Notes: generated by a model from the sequence alone, not told the origin. A stretch of DNA of 64,000 bases from an uncultured Ferrimonas sp. (GCF_947489035.1 NZ_CANLCI010000023.1:1-64000), one strand, 5' to 3'. Shown: positions 1-8,615, counted from the first letter of the stretch. Numbers and translations: made by a program.

Positions 1-330
1 GTCGGTCACGTTAGCCGCGGTTTGGGGTAACGTGACAGCGCCGGTGTGCCAACCTCAACCGGTACGCAACGGCGGCCAATGTTCGATTACGCCTGCGGCT
101 AATCAACCCTACGGCTAATCAAACTTACGGGTTATGGGGATCCCGAGCTTTGGTAGGCCACGTTAGCCGCGGTTTGGCGTAACGTGACGGCACCGGTGTG
201 CCAACCTCAACCGGTACGCAACGGCGGGCAATGTTCGATTACGCCTGCGGCGAATCAACCCTACGGGTTATGGATACGCAACGGCGGGCATTGTTCGATT
301 ACGCCTGCGGCGAATCAAACTTACGGGTTA
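1..330. repeat. REP/BIME-like array (left)
   Basis: Two hairpin types alternate. Type A (4-36 and 153-188) has arms GGTCACGTTAGCC and GGCGTAACGTGAC around a short loop; the second copy carries a GTAG foot. Type B (81-112, 233-264, 293-324) lies in the opposite orientation, with arms related to GTTGATTAGCC and GGCGTAATCGAAC, and its GTAG or GTAA foot reads on the minus strand. Shared spacer sequence (CCGGTGTGCCAACCTCAACC, ACGCAACGGCGG) links them. The GTRG foot plus an imperfect palindrome is the known hallmark of REP elements mobilised by RAYT (Y1) transposases. No RAYT gene is present here, so the class assignment is an inference. Confidence 0.75.
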
Positions 331-420
331 TGGGTGTCCCCAGTCGGTCAGTATTGATGCCGAGGCTTTGCGCCTCTGTGCCGATGGTGCTTGGTTAACT
401 CTGCGGAACTGCCTTGGCCA

Positions 421-447
421 TAAAAAACGCGCCCATGTGGGCGCGGT
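421..447 (-). terminator. Rho-independent terminator of the nitroreductase gene
   Basis: A 7-bp perfect stem CGCGCCC/GGGCGCG with an ATGT loop is followed on the minus strand by six T residues. It lies about 30 nt after the stop of the nitroreductase gene. Confidence 0.85.
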
Positions 448-477
448 TCTTACCTCGGTGCAGCAACGCGGTTGGCG

Positions 478-1194
478 TTAGTAGTACTTCACCATTTGCG
501 CTTGGCTGCGGCGGGTTTTCGGGAACTGCGGCTCGCTGGCGCGGTAGCCCAGCGCCACCATGACTGCGGGTTTGTAGACGTTGGTGTCGATGCCAAAGTG
601 CTCGGCCAATACCGCTTCAGTTTGGTCAATGTCGAAGCCTTCGATTGGGCAGGAGTCGATCCCCATCAGCGCGGCGGCGGTCATGACGTTGCCTAGGGCA
701 ATGTAAGCCTGTTTGCCAGACCAATCGGTGATCTGGCGCTGACCTTCAATGTGGAAATCTTGCTGTTGGAACTTCTGGAACGCTTGGTTAATGAAGCCAA
801 TCACGTCATCCGGCAGCTGTTTTACCTCTTTCATAAACCGCTGCTGGTAATCGCTGTTGTGCTTCTGGTTTATATCGGTGTGGGCCAAGAAGATCAAAAA
901 GTGGCTGGCGGTACCCAGCTGACCGGCGCTGCCGTTAAAGGCACCGTTTGCCCCCCAGCTGAATTCGCGGAACAGCTCGCGTTTCTCTGGCGATTGCACC
1001 ACCAGCAGCTGCCACGGTTCAAACCCAAATGAACTTGGCGACAGGCGCGCGGCTTCAACAATCACATTGAACTGGTCATCGCTGATTTTTTTCGCCGGAT
1101 CAAACACCTTGGTCGCGTGACGGAAATTGAATGCGTCCAGAATGGTGGTTTCGATGTTCTGGGCTTGGATCTCGGTCTTGGGGGTTGCGGTCAT
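478..1194 (-). CDS. Nitroreductase family NAD(P)H-dependent oxidoreductase
   Basis: Soluble FMN-dependent oxidoreductase of the NfsB/nitroreductase fold, 238 residues, the usual length. The family uses NAD(P)H to reduce nitroaromatics, quinones or flavins. The N-terminal part has the FMN-phosphate-binding R-H-A-T segment (FNFRHATKVFD), followed by ARLSPSSFGFEPWQLLVV, typical of the family, and a C-terminal ALGYRASE stretch. The start is supported by GGAG upstream of the ATG. The gene is monocistronic with its own terminator. The exact physiological substrate cannot be read from the sequence. Confidence 0.85.
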   Translation of the reverse strand: MTATPKTEIQAQNIETTILDAFNFRHATKVFDPAKKISDDQFNVIVEAARLSPSSFGFEPWQLLVVQSPEKRELFREFSWGANGAFNGSAGQLGTASHFLIFLAHTDINQKHNSDYQQRFMKEVKQLPDDVIGFINQAFQKFQQQDFHIEGQRQITDWSGKQAYIALGNVMTAAALMGIDSCPIEGFDIDQTEAVLAEHFGIDTNVYKPAVMVALGYRASEPQFPKTRRSQAQMVKYY

Positions 1195-1543
1195 AACTAC
1201 GCTCCTGCTGCGGCGTCAAAGGATCGGTGTGCCACGGCCACGGTGGCAAACGGGAGGATGCGAGGCATCACTTTCAATGGCGGCAAGTGTACCAGCGCCA
1301 TTGTGGTCGCAATAGGGCATAACCACCCAATCACTATGGACTTAAGGTTCCATAATGTTGGCCGTAATGGGGCGGCAGCAATGGCTGGTGCAACGGCTTA
1401 AAACCAGTGTTAATAGGGGCTGTGGCTATGGTGCGAGGCAGGGTGAACGATAAGGTGGGGTTAATCAGGCTAATTTTACGGCTGTGACTTGGGTCACAAA
1501 TGGCCACAGTGGCCGCGGCTGGGCGGCCACTGCGGCGCTGAGT
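1195..1543. other. Intergenic region with one GC-rich hairpin
   Basis: No gene is supported here. At 1507-1532 there is a perfect 10-bp stem (CAGTGGCCGC with GCGGCCACTG, loop GGCTGG). It follows the preceding minus-strand acetyltransferase gene's stop but lacks a clear T-run, so it may be a weak terminator. The rest should hold the promoter of the nitroreductase gene; no convincing boxes were picked out. Confidence 0.5.
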
Positions 1544-2089
1544 TTATTTGGTTAACAGCGGCTCGTCGGCGGTGCAGTTAACCGCAAACACCTCGACCGG
1601 CATCTGCTTATATTCGGTGCTGAAGGCGACGGTCATGCCGTTGCTGCGGGCAACCCGCTTCGAATCCACATTATCGACATGGATGATGGAGATAAAGCGG
1701 CTGGCGGGCAGCTGTTGTTCGCCGTAGTGGCGCATCTGCCGTGCCATTTCGGTGGCGTACCCTTGGCCGCGATATTGCGGCAGCAGCGAATAAGCGATCT
1801 CATATTCTGCGCTGGGGCTAATGTCGTCGCGGCGCAAAATGCCCACCATGCCAATAAAGGCACCGTTATCGCGTTGATGCACGGCCAGATAACCCAGCCC
1901 CGTGCTTTGGTAGCGCTCTAGGGTAATGGTGATCCACTGTTCTGCCATCTGCTGTGGCGTCCATTCGAGTGGGATCCCCAAAAAGCGAATGCGGTCGTTG
2001 TCTTCAAAGAAGGCTTGCCACGGCACGATGTCGGCGAGGGTGACCGGACGGTAACGCAGACGCTCGCTGTGCTGACTGAAGTAATCCAT
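1544..2089 (-). CDS. GNAT family N-acetyltransferase (RimJ/RimL-like)
   Basis: 181-residue acetyl-CoA-dependent acetyltransferase. It starts with an L-R-Y-R-P-V-T motif typical of the RimJ/RimL branch (Acetyltransf_3). The acetyl-CoA pyrophosphate-binding segment is LLPQYRGQGYATEMARQM (R/Q-x-x-G-x-G/A motif), followed by SIIHVDNVDSKRVARSNGM, the usual beta5-alpha5 segment. Family members acetylate ribosomal proteins, amino acids or small amines; the substrate here is unknown. GGAG precedes the ATG at good spacing. It appears monocistronic. Confidence 0.8.
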   Translation of the reverse strand: MDYFSQHSERLRYRPVTLADIVPWQAFFEDNDRIRFLGIPLEWTPQQMAEQWITITLERYQSTGLGYLAVHQRDNGAFIGMVGILRRDDISPSAEYEIAYSLLPQYRGQGYATEMARQMRHYGEQQLPASRFISIIHVDNVDSKRVARSNGMTVAFSTEYKQMPVEVFAVNCTADEPLLTK

Positions 2090-2244
2090 TGCTGCTCCTT
2101 AGCTGCTGGAGGAATTAATCTGCCTAAGTGGCGATGGCGTTGCAATATGATAGAAGCAGATCAGCGGATCGTGAGGCGATGTGGCGAAATTGCGGTGGGA
2201 ATGACTGGCGTGATGTTAAGTCGAATGAGGCGCCAGCAGACAGC

Positions 2245-2270
2245 AAAACGCCCAACCGAATGGCTGGGCG
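2245..2270 (-). terminator. Terminator of the threonine dehydratase gene
   Basis: An inverted repeat of 9 nt (CGCCCAACC/GGCTGGGCG, one mismatch) around a GAAT loop is followed on the minus strand by four T residues. It sits just after the stop of the threonine dehydratase gene. Confidence 0.7.
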
Positions 2271-2301
2271 CTTTACTTAACAGAGGCGGGTTACATGCAC
2301 G

Positions 2302-3504
2302 TTAGATAACGCGGATGTTGTTTTCCTTAAAGCTGGCCACGATTTCAGCAACGTGGTCTTTGCCGCGCGCTTCGATGGTTAGGTCAACTTCAGCTTGGCC
2401 TAAGGCCACATCGCTGGCCGGACGGCTTTGGGATAGGTCGAAGATGTTGGCGCCGTGATCCGCCACCAACTTGGTGATCTTGGCGATGCACCCAGGGCGA
2501 TCCGCAATTACGCAGCGCAGGCGAGACAAACGACCATTCATCTCTAGGCCACGTTCGATGATGCGCGAGATCATGTTCATGTCGATGTTGCCACCGCTGA
2601 TCAGCGCCACCACGGTCTTGCCTTGCAGTTCGTCCAGTTTGTGGTGTTTCAGAGCCGCTACCGCAACGGCGCCAGCGCCTTCAGATACGGTTTTCTCTTG
2701 CTCCATAAGGTACAAGATGGCGTTGGCGATCTCTTCTTCGTCAACGGTTACTACTTTCTCTACGTACTTCTTCGCAATTTCGAAGGTGTTGCTGCCAACC
2801 ACCGATACGGAGATCCCGTCGGCCAGAGTTTTGGCTGCTGGCAGAGGCGTAACTTTACCGGCCGCTAAGCTGGCTTTCATGGCCGGCAGGTTTTCGGTTT
2901 CTACGCCGAGAATGCGTACGTCTGGCTTCAGGGCCTTAACCGCAGAGGAGATCCCGGAGATCACGCCGCCGCCGCCAATTGGCGCAACAACGGCATCCAG
3001 ATCCGGCACCTGCTCCAGCAGTTCCAAACCGATGGTGCCTTGACCGGCAATCACGTCTGGATCGTCAAAGGCGTGTACGAAGGTGTAGCCGTGCTCTTGC
3101 TGCAGCTCAATCGCTTTCTGGTAAGCCTCGTCGTAACCGTAACCGTGCAGTACCACTTCGCCACCAAACGACTTGGTGCCTTCCACTTTGGCCAGCGGGG
3201 TGGTGGTTGGCATTACGATAACGGCCTTGATGCCCAGCATCTGTGCGGCGCGGCTTAAGCCTTGAGCGTGGTTACCGGCGGAAGCGGCAACAACCCCAGC
3301 GGCTTTTTGCTCTTCGTTAAGGTTAAGCAGGCGGTTCATGGCGCCACGTACTTTATAAGAACCGGTTACCTGACGGTTTTCTGCCTTCAGGTAGACCTTA
3401 CAGCCGGTAATTCGGCTCAGTTTCTCGGAGTAGACACAAGGGGTCTTAGTAACGTGCTCGGCGATCTGTTTTCTTGCGCGTTGGATATCGGCCAAAGAAA
3501 CCAT
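2302..3504 (-). CDS. Threonine ammonia-lyase with C-terminal ACT domain
   Basis: PLP enzyme that deaminates threonine (and serine) to 2-oxobutyrate (pyruvate) and ammonia. The PLP lysine lies in GSYKVRGA near residue 51; the phosphate-binding loop is GGGGVISG and a further conserved stretch is SAGNHAQG. The catalytic part is TdcB-like; the last 75 residues form one ACT domain (LRCVIADRPGCIAKI onwards), which usually means amino-acid control. Biosynthetic IlvA is about 510 residues, so this is the shorter, catabolic-type form. A TTG 15 nt upstream is possible, but GGAG lies 9 nt before the chosen ATG. The divergent neighbour is an amino-acid transporter, which suggests joint use of threonine or serine. 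Confidence 0.85.
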   Translation of the reverse strand: MVSLADIQRARKQIAEHVTKTPCVYSEKLSRITGCKVYLKAENRQVTGSYKVRGAMNRLLNLNEEQKAAGVVAASAGNHAQGLSRAAQMLGIKAVIVMPTTTPLAKVEGTKSFGGEVVLHGYGYDEAYQKAIELQQEHGYTFVHAFDDPDVIAGQGTIGLELLEQVPDLDAVVAPIGGGGVISGISSAVKALKPDVRILGVETENLPAMKASLAAGKVTPLPAAKTLADGISVSVVGSNTFEIAKKYVEKVVTVDEEEIANAILYLMEQEKTVSEGAGAVAVAALKHHKLDELQGKTVVALISGGNIDMNMISRIIERGLEMNGRLSRLRCVIADRPGCIAKITKLVADHGANIFDLSQSRPASDVALGQAEVDLTIEARGKDHVAEIVASFKENNIRVI

Positions 3505-3883
3505 AATGAAAAACTCCAAATAAACTGAACATGAACTTTATATCTGTAACACCAAGTTAATATCTGTTTTGGTGCCGATAGCTAAGTAAGAATCTGTAAT
3601 CACTATGACCTAAGTTACGGCAACAAAAATGGCTGATGGCTCACATTTCACTTAATGCTGGGATTAGTTTTATTAATGTCATTTAGGGGAGGTCACATGA
3701 CTGATGTTCATGGGAGGATGGTCTCATTTGCTGGGTTATTTTTGCGGAAGCTCAACTATCTGAGGGAGAACGACTTTCGTTGTACGCAACGACTCTAGTT
3801 TTGTGACCGCTATCTCTTTTGAGGTAGTCAAAAAGGCCGTACTTTAAATAGCAAGACAGCATAACCAACCAAGAGTGATCAAG
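3505..3883. promoter_or_regulatory. Divergent regulatory region, threonine dehydratase / transporter
   Basis: No gene is seen. Near the dehydratase start lies an inverted repeat CACCAA/TTGGTG (3550-3574), embedded among three ATCTGT direct repeats (near 3541, 3562 and 3591). On the transporter side are two small hairpins: CGTTG/CAACG just before 3790 and CTATCTC/GAGGTAG near 3811-3828. These are candidate operator and leader structures; no regulator is named by the sequence. Confidence 0.4.
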
Positions 3884-5158
3884 ATGATGAACGATAAAGC
3901 AGCGTCTGGTGTGACAGCCGGCGCAAAACCTAAGTACACAAAACAAGACTTAGTTTGGTCTGTTTCCATGTTCGGTACCGCAGTAGGTGCTGGTATTTTG
4001 TTCCTGCCAATCCGCGCTGGACTGGAAGGTTTCTGGCCACTGATCCTGATGGGTATCATTATTGGCCCACTGGTTTACTTGGCGCACCGCGCATTAGGTA
4101 GATTTATCCTTTCCTCTAGTAAACCTAATGCGGAACTGGCGGACGTAGTTACTGAACACTTTGGTAATAAGTCGGCGATTGCTATTTCGTTCTTATACTT
4201 CTTTGCATTCTTCCCACCGGTACTTATTTACGGCAGTGCAATTACCAACACCGTAGATAGCTTTATGGTGAACCAATTAGCGATGGAAGCTTGGCCGCGT
4301 TGGTTACTGTCTGGTGTATTGATCACCGCGATGGTTGGCGTGATTATGCTGGGCCAAAAACTGATGCTGAAGATTACCGCAGCACTGGTTTACCCTCTGA
4401 TTGCGATTCTGTTTGGCTTCTCTGTTTACCTGATCCCTGATTGGTCTATGGAAGCGATGTCTACCGATGCAGTACCGGCATTTGGTGACTTCATGCTGGT
4501 TGTGTTCATGGCCATGCCAATGCTGATCTTCTCTTTCAACCACAGCCCTGCAGTGTCTTACATGGCACAGGCACAGCGTAACGAGCACGGCGAACACGCT
4601 GAAGCTAAGTCTGATGCCATCCTGAAAGGCGGCGCAATTCTGCTGGTTATCTTCGTAATGTTCTTCGTATTCAGCTGTGTATTGTCTCTGACCCCTGCAC
4701 AACTGCTGGAAGCGAAAGAGCAAAACCTGCCAGTACTGAGCTACTTGGCTAACGTACACGGCTCCCCAGTAATCGCCATTGTTGGCCCACTGGTGGCGTT
4801 CTTGGCTATCTTCTCTTCTTTCTTCGGCCACCTGCTGGGCGCCAAAGAAGGTCTGTCTGGTCTGCTGCGTAAAGCCTGCCCAGAAAAAGTAGAAAACATC
4901 GATGCCAAGAAATTCGACAAAGGTTTGATGCTGTTCTTCTACCTGAGCACTTGGGCAATCACCGTTTACAACCCATCTGTACTGGGCATGTGTGAAGCGC
5001 TGGGTGCACCGTTCATCATCGCCATGCTGTTCTTGGTGCCGATGTTCGCAATCAACAAAGTACCAGCTATGGCGAAATACCGTGGCAAAGTGTCCAACGT
5101 GGTCGTTACCGTTACCGGTATCGGTGCCATCTTGGCAGTACTGATCGACATGCTGTAA
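3884..5158 (+). CDS. HAAAP-family serine/threonine transporter (SdaC/TdcC-like)
   Basis: Inner-membrane amino-acid:cation symporter of the hydroxy/aromatic amino acid permease family, 424 residues with about 11 hydrophobic segments. The family signature near the first helix is SMFGTAVGAGILFLPI, and FSFNHSPAVS is a conserved internal loop seen in SdaC/TdcC/DlsT proteins. A GTG start 9 nt upstream is possible, but AAGAG is well spaced for the ATG chosen here. Codon choice is strongly biased toward frequent codons compared with neighbours, suggesting high expression. The divergent threonine dehydratase suggests it imports serine or threonine for deamination. Confidence 0.85.
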   Translation: MMNDKAASGVTAGAKPKYTKQDLVWSVSMFGTAVGAGILFLPIRAGLEGFWPLILMGIIIGPLVYLAHRALGRFILSSSKPNAELADVVTEHFGNKSAIAISFLYFFAFFPPVLIYGSAITNTVDSFMVNQLAMEAWPRWLLSGVLITAMVGVIMLGQKLMLKITAALVYPLIAILFGFSVYLIPDWSMEAMSTDAVPAFGDFMLVVFMAMPMLIFSFNHSPAVSYMAQAQRNEHGEHAEAKSDAILKGGAILLVIFVMFFVFSCVLSLTPAQLLEAKEQNLPVLSYLANVHGSPVIAIVGPLVAFLAIFSSFFGHLLGAKEGLSGLLRKACPEKVENIDAKKFDKGLMLFFYLSTWAITVYNPSVLGMCEALGAPFIIAMLFLVPMFAINKVPAMAKYRGKVSNVVVTVTGIGAILAVLIDML

Positions 5159-5181
5159 CGAGTTAGCGCTAGACAGCATGA

Positions 5182-5209
5182 GGGAGGCGATTATCGCCTC
5201 CCTTTTTTT
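5182..5209 (+). terminator. Terminator of the transporter gene
   Basis: Perfect 9-bp stem GGGAGGCGA/TCGCCTCCC, loop TTA, followed by seven T residues, 23 nt after the transporter stop. Confidence 0.92.
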
Positions 5210-5436
5210 ATGTCTGGCGTTTGCCAAAGTGGCGGTTACCGTTGCTGACAACCTGGCTTGCTGCGGCGGTTGCATCGGTTAAAGCGCATTGGTTACTCTG
5301 CGCTTTTGAGCCATCTGCCGAGCGGGAAACCCAAGGGGTGGAATGGGGCGCAAATAATGCGCCTGCTAAGGGCAACAAAGGGCAACAAAGGAAAATGTAA
5401 GTTGCTGGAATAACCTGTCCATAAGGAAGTGACACG

Positions 5437-5811
5437 TTGCGGATATTGATTTCATTGTTAGTGGCATCGCTGCTGATCGCCTGTACCACCCAAGGGCGGT
5501 TGCATTACATCACGGCGGAAGGGGTGCACAAATCGGCTTGTGAAACCGAATACTTTGGCGCACCCGCCGTGGATAAATACGCGGTTGAGTACTTCCTCAG
5601 TTACTGTGCGCAGCAAGCGGTAGCGCAGGGCCATACCGTGGTTAACGCAGCACTGCTTACCCTTGATTTATCGATCCCGCCTAGCCCCAATGGCAAGCCG
5701 TGGACGTTCGAATTGGCCACCAAGCGTTATCAGGCGAAGCAGTTAACCGAGAAAGAATATGGCTACATCATTGCGCATTTGGATTTGGCTTTAAGCCAAG
5801 CATCGCGTTGA
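5437..5811 (+). CDS. Small putative lipoprotein, unknown function
   Basis: 124-residue protein with a short signal peptide and a lipobox ending in LLIAC (cysteine at residue 16), so probably membrane-anchored in the periplasm. The mature part has two further cysteines (near residues 35 and 57), which could form a disulfide. No domain was recognised. The start is TTG, supported by AAGGAAG seven nt upstream; no in-frame ATG would keep the signal peptide. Confidence 0.65.
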   Translation: MRILISLLVASLLIACTTQGRLHYITAEGVHKSACETEYFGAPAVDKYAVEYFLSYCAQQAVAQGHTVVNAALLTLDLSIPPSPNGKPWTFELATKRYQAKQLTEKEYGYIIAHLDLALSQASR

Positions 5812-5875
5812 TCCCAACGGCATTGAAGATCGGATTGAGGACGATGAGTGGGCCGTGACCCGTTGTTCTCTGAGC

Positions 5876-5996
5876 GTCACCTTACGCCAAAGAACGGCGA
5901 ACGTGACCTACGGTATTCACCTGCGCTAAACCATTACCCCAAAGCAGCCGTTAAGCCCCAGCGAGTCGGTGCGATCAGCCGCAGGCGTCATCGAAC
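5876..5996. repeat. Degenerate REP-pair copy
   Basis: 5876-5911 is a type A REP hairpin (GTCACCTTACGCC, then GAACGTGACCTAC) with a GTAG foot on the minus strand; one arm has a mutation that breaks pairing. 5965-5996 is a diverged type B unit (GATCAGCCGCAGGCGTCATC) with a GTCG foot. Order and opposite orientation match the array at 55.2-55.7 kb. It fills most of the 220-bp gap between the lipoprotein gene and the next terminator. Confidence 0.65.
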
Positions 5997-6034
5997 CCGT
6001 GCGGTGAGTGAGCCGTTGCCTGCATTCGAAGAGC

Positions 6035-6056
6035 AAAAAGGGCGCTTAGCGCCCTT
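6035..6056 (-). terminator. Terminator of the yghU-like gene
   Basis: Stem GGGCGC/GCGCCC with a TTA loop, extended by AA/TT, followed on the minus strand by TTTTT, 45 nt past the stop of the glutathione transferase gene. Confidence 0.85.
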
Positions 6057-6100
6057 GGGTTTCGGTGTCTTTTGTTCATGCCTCGGCTGAAGCGTCGGGC

Positions 6101-6958
6101 TTAACCATCAGAGCCGAGCACCGCGTCGATGTCTGCGGCGCTGTGGCGCGCTGGCACTTGCGGCTCGCCTTCCTCACCCCAGAATTTATTGACGATGCGG
6201 CCGCGCTGTACCGCCGGGCGGGCCTGCACTTGCTCGGCCCAGCGCAGCACGTGTTGGTAGCTGGCAACGTCCAAGAACTCGGCGGCGTTGTAGGCGTTGT
6301 TCAGCACCACGTTGCCGTACCACGGCCAAATGGCGATATCCGCGATGCTGTATTCATCTCCGGCAACAAAGGGGTGCTTGGCCAACTGCTGATCCAGCAC
6401 ATCCAATTGGCGTTTCACCTCCATGGTGAAGCGGTTGATTGGGTATTCAAACTTCTCTGGGGCGTAGTGATAGAAGTGGCCAAAGCCGCCGCCCAAATAG
6501 GGGGCGGAGCCATGCAGCCAGAACATCCAGTTCATCACGCTGGTGCGGGCGACGGGATCCGTTGGCAGGAACTGGCCAAACTTTTCGGCCAGATAGAGCA
6601 AGATGGCACCGGATTCAAACACCGAAATCGGGCTGTCGCCGCTGCGATCAACCAGCGCGGGGATCTTGGAGTTAGGGTTGATCGCCACAAAGTCAGAGCC
6701 AAATTGATCGCCGTCGATGATCTTGATCAGGTGGGCGTCGTAGTCGGCGGCAGCCACGCCAGCGGCCAGCAACTCTTCCAACATGATGGTGATCTTCTGG
6801 CCATTGGGGGTGCCCATCGAATAGAGCTGCAAGCCGTGTTCGCCCACGGGCAAGGTTTTGTCGTGGGTGGCACCGGATACGGGGCGGTTGATGCTGGCAA
6901 AGGCACCGCCGTTTTCCGCATCGTGAGTCCAAACTTGCGGTGGTGTGTAGCTGGTCAT
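6101..6958 (-). CDS. yghU: YghU-type glutathione-dependent disulfide-bond oxidoreductase
   Basis: Cytosolic Nu-class glutathione transferase of 285 residues (E. coli YghU is 288). The long N-terminal extension before the thioredoxin-like domain, with NRPVSGATHDKTLPVG, is typical of YghU/YfcG. The thioredoxin-fold part contains MGTPNGQKITIMLEELLAAG and the cis-proline segment NSKIPALVD followed by VFESGAILLYLAEK, which binds glutathione. The helical C-terminal domain carries SIADIAIWPW. Known relatives bind two glutathiones and reduce disulfides or peroxides rather than conjugate substrates. GGAA precedes the ATG. Confidence 0.9.
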   Translation of the reverse strand: MTSYTPPQVWTHDAENGGAFASINRPVSGATHDKTLPVGEHGLQLYSMGTPNGQKITIMLEELLAAGVAAADYDAHLIKIIDGDQFGSDFVAINPNSKIPALVDRSGDSPISVFESGAILLYLAEKFGQFLPTDPVARTSVMNWMFWLHGSAPYLGGGFGHFYHYAPEKFEYPINRFTMEVKRQLDVLDQQLAKHPFVAGDEYSIADIAIWPWYGNVVLNNAYNAAEFLDVASYQHVLRWAEQVQARPAVQRGRIVNKFWGEEGEPQVPARHSAADIDAVLGSDG

Positions 6959-7160
6959 GATCGAAGTTCCTTGGCAATAAGGGGGTCACTGGGATTGATA
7001 CTATCCTGTTTGCCCCACCCAATTCGATCCGAACGGTTATATCTAATGCGGCGGCGTTTGAAGTGGCGGGGCCACCCGGTGGTGGGCAAGGGACAATGCC
7101 CTTTGCGATCCCTGGTGCCTCCGTCAAGGCAATGCCCACAAGTCATTGAAACTAAGCCAT

Positions 7161-7184
7161 AAAAAACGCCGCAAAGGCGGCGTT
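7161..7184 (-). terminator. Terminator of the first pilin gene
   Basis: Stem ACGCCGC/GCGGCGT with an AAAG loop, followed by a run of T residues on the minus strand, 13 nt after the pilin stop codon. Confidence 0.85.
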
Positions 7185-7196
7185 GATGGGTTGGGA

Positions 7197-7739
7197 TTAG
7201 CAGTCGCTGTCGAACACTTCCACCACCGGCGCGTCGCCGCTGCCGTTGGGATCATTGCGGTAGCGGACATGGCAGCCAAAGCTGGCGTTTTTTTGGTCGT
7301 AATCTTCAGTGAAGAAGACATAGAAGGTGTTGGCTTTTTTGACCCGATCCGAGAAGAACTGCGCCGCATTGCGGTTTTTCTTGGCGGTATTGCGGTCGAC
7401 CATGTCGAGCTCAATCCAGCTTAACAGCTGTTGATTGATGTCGGCGAAGCTGTCGCCGCCACGGGCGCGGGGGTAGCCGTTGTGCAGCGGCACATCAACG
7501 CCATCAATGGTGATTAAGCCCTCGTCCCCCAGCTGCTGTGCCAATATCGCCTTGGCGTGCACCATCTGCATGCCACTGCGCATGCTGCCTGCGATCCCTT
7601 GCAGCACACTGGCTTTGGCGTCACTGCTGATGTCGATAAAACGCGGCGCAGCAGCGGCGGCCAAGATCCCCAGGATCACGATCACCACCACCAGTTCGAT
7701 TAGGGTAAACCCTTGTTCCGCTTTGTTGTGCAAATCCAC
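7197..7739 (-). CDS. MSHA-like type IV prepilin
   Basis: Prepilin of 180 residues. The leader is short and ends in glycine (EQG), followed by FTLIELVVVIVILGILAAAA with Glu at mature position 5, the recognition site of the prepilin peptidase PilD and the hydrophobic stalk helix. APRFIDISSDA after the helix is typical of MSHA-type pilins. Two C-terminal cysteines (near residues 155 and 180) should form the pilin disulfide loop. The start is GTG with GGAG just upstream. No assembly genes lie nearby, so it must use machinery encoded elsewhere. It resembles the second pilin at 14.6-15.0 kb in the helix but differs in the globular part. Confidence 0.85.
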   Translation of the reverse strand: MDLHNKAEQGFTLIELVVVIVILGILAAAAAPRFIDISSDAKASVLQGIAGSMRSGMQMVHAKAILAQQLGDEGLITIDGVDVPLHNGYPRARGGDSFADINQQLLSWIELDMVDRNTAKKNRNAAQFFSDRVKKANTFYVFFTEDYDQKNASFGCHVRYRNDPNGSGDAPVVEVFDSDC

Positions 7740-7821
7740 TTCTCCGCATTCAAAAAGGGGCCTAGGTCACCGGATCTCCAGAGAGCATGCTGCAATGGCT
7801 CGAGCCGTGCCGGGGTGGCCG

Positions 7822-8439
7822 TTACGCCTTGGCGGCGTCGGCGACCGCTTGGGCAAAGCCATTGGCCCAGTTGTGCAAGCCGTTAAGTACATCGGCTTCG
7901 GTAGACCATGGGCTGTCGTTAAGGCCGTAAGAGCCTTGCAAGCGTTCAACCACAACGCCGTTCAGCTGCTGGCTGTTGCTGTCGCGAAATTCAACGGTCA
8001 TGGTGACTTCGCCCACGCTCAGCACCACTGGCGCCAAGATGGCGGTGATGTTGGCGGCGGCACTGGGGGTTTTAATGTCCGACAACACCACATCAAGGGC
8101 GAGGGCGTTGGCGCTGTTGCTGCCAACCAGTTGAAAGCCATGCTCGGTTAGCGCGTGGGTGAGCGATTGGCGCAACTGCTGCGCGACCTTGGCCTGCAGC
8201 GCAGGGGCAACGCGGGGATCGCGCACCTTGATGCTGGCAAGATGAAAACGCTGATATTGGGATAACGCGGGCGAGCCCGCACGGCGGTAGATGCGCCGTG
8301 GCAACTGGCTGTTGTCGGCTTTTAGCCCTTGGATTGAGGCAGGCACCGCTGATGGCGACACGGCCACGTTGCGGGCGCTGCAGCCAGACAACACCAGCGC
8401 GGCAGCAGCAATCATAAGGGGAAGCAGGGGGCGTGACAT
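7822..8439 (-). CDS. Putative lipoprotein, DUF3313-like
   Basis: 205-residue protein with a signal peptide and lipobox LSGC (cysteine at residue 20), so a periplasm-facing lipoprotein. The body (HLASIKVRDPRV, then a segment on the solubility of EVTMTVEFRDSNSQQLNGVVVERLQG) resembles DUF3313 lipoproteins of proteobacteria, whose function is unknown. An upstream start 36 nt further is open, but GAGG precedes the ATG used here and gives a normal signal peptide. It is followed 82 nt on by the pilin gene in the same direction. Confidence 0.6.
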   Translation of the reverse strand: MSRPLLPLMIAAAALVLSGCSARNVAVSPSAVPASIQGLKADNSQLPRRIYRRAGSPALSQYQRFHLASIKVRDPRVAPALQAKVAQQLRQSLTHALTEHGFQLVGSNSANALALDVVLSDIKTPSAAANITAILAPVVLSVGEVTMTVEFRDSNSQQLNGVVVERLQGSYGLNDSPWSTEADVLNGLHNWANGFAQAVADAAKA

Positions 8440-8615
8440 AAAACCTCGTAACCAAACAGGCAAGCAATTGCACAATTAATGTGCGGCAGTGTAATCGCTT
8501 TACCCATTATTACCAGCGACTGCTTTTACATCTGTGATCTCACTAGCACGGCAGACAGCGCAATCTGGGTGCGCTAACATCTGCGTCCCTTTTGTTTGTT
8601 GCTTTATTAACGCTT

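Noticed and set aside
198..398. Open frame of 66 codons in the left REP array
   Set aside because: It consists of the repeat units themselves (the peptide repeats as well), with no ribosome binding site.
3800..3820. CRP-like site before the transporter gene
   Set aside because: Only one half (TGTGA) matches; the other half is too different to support a call.
4304..5275. Long minus-strand frame across the transporter gene
   Set aside because: Gln/His-rich antisense shadow of a gene with strong codon bias and clear homology on the other strand.
6065..7162. Long plus-strand frame across the yghU-like gene
   Set aside because: Antisense shadow; the minus-strand protein has full family homology and its own signals.
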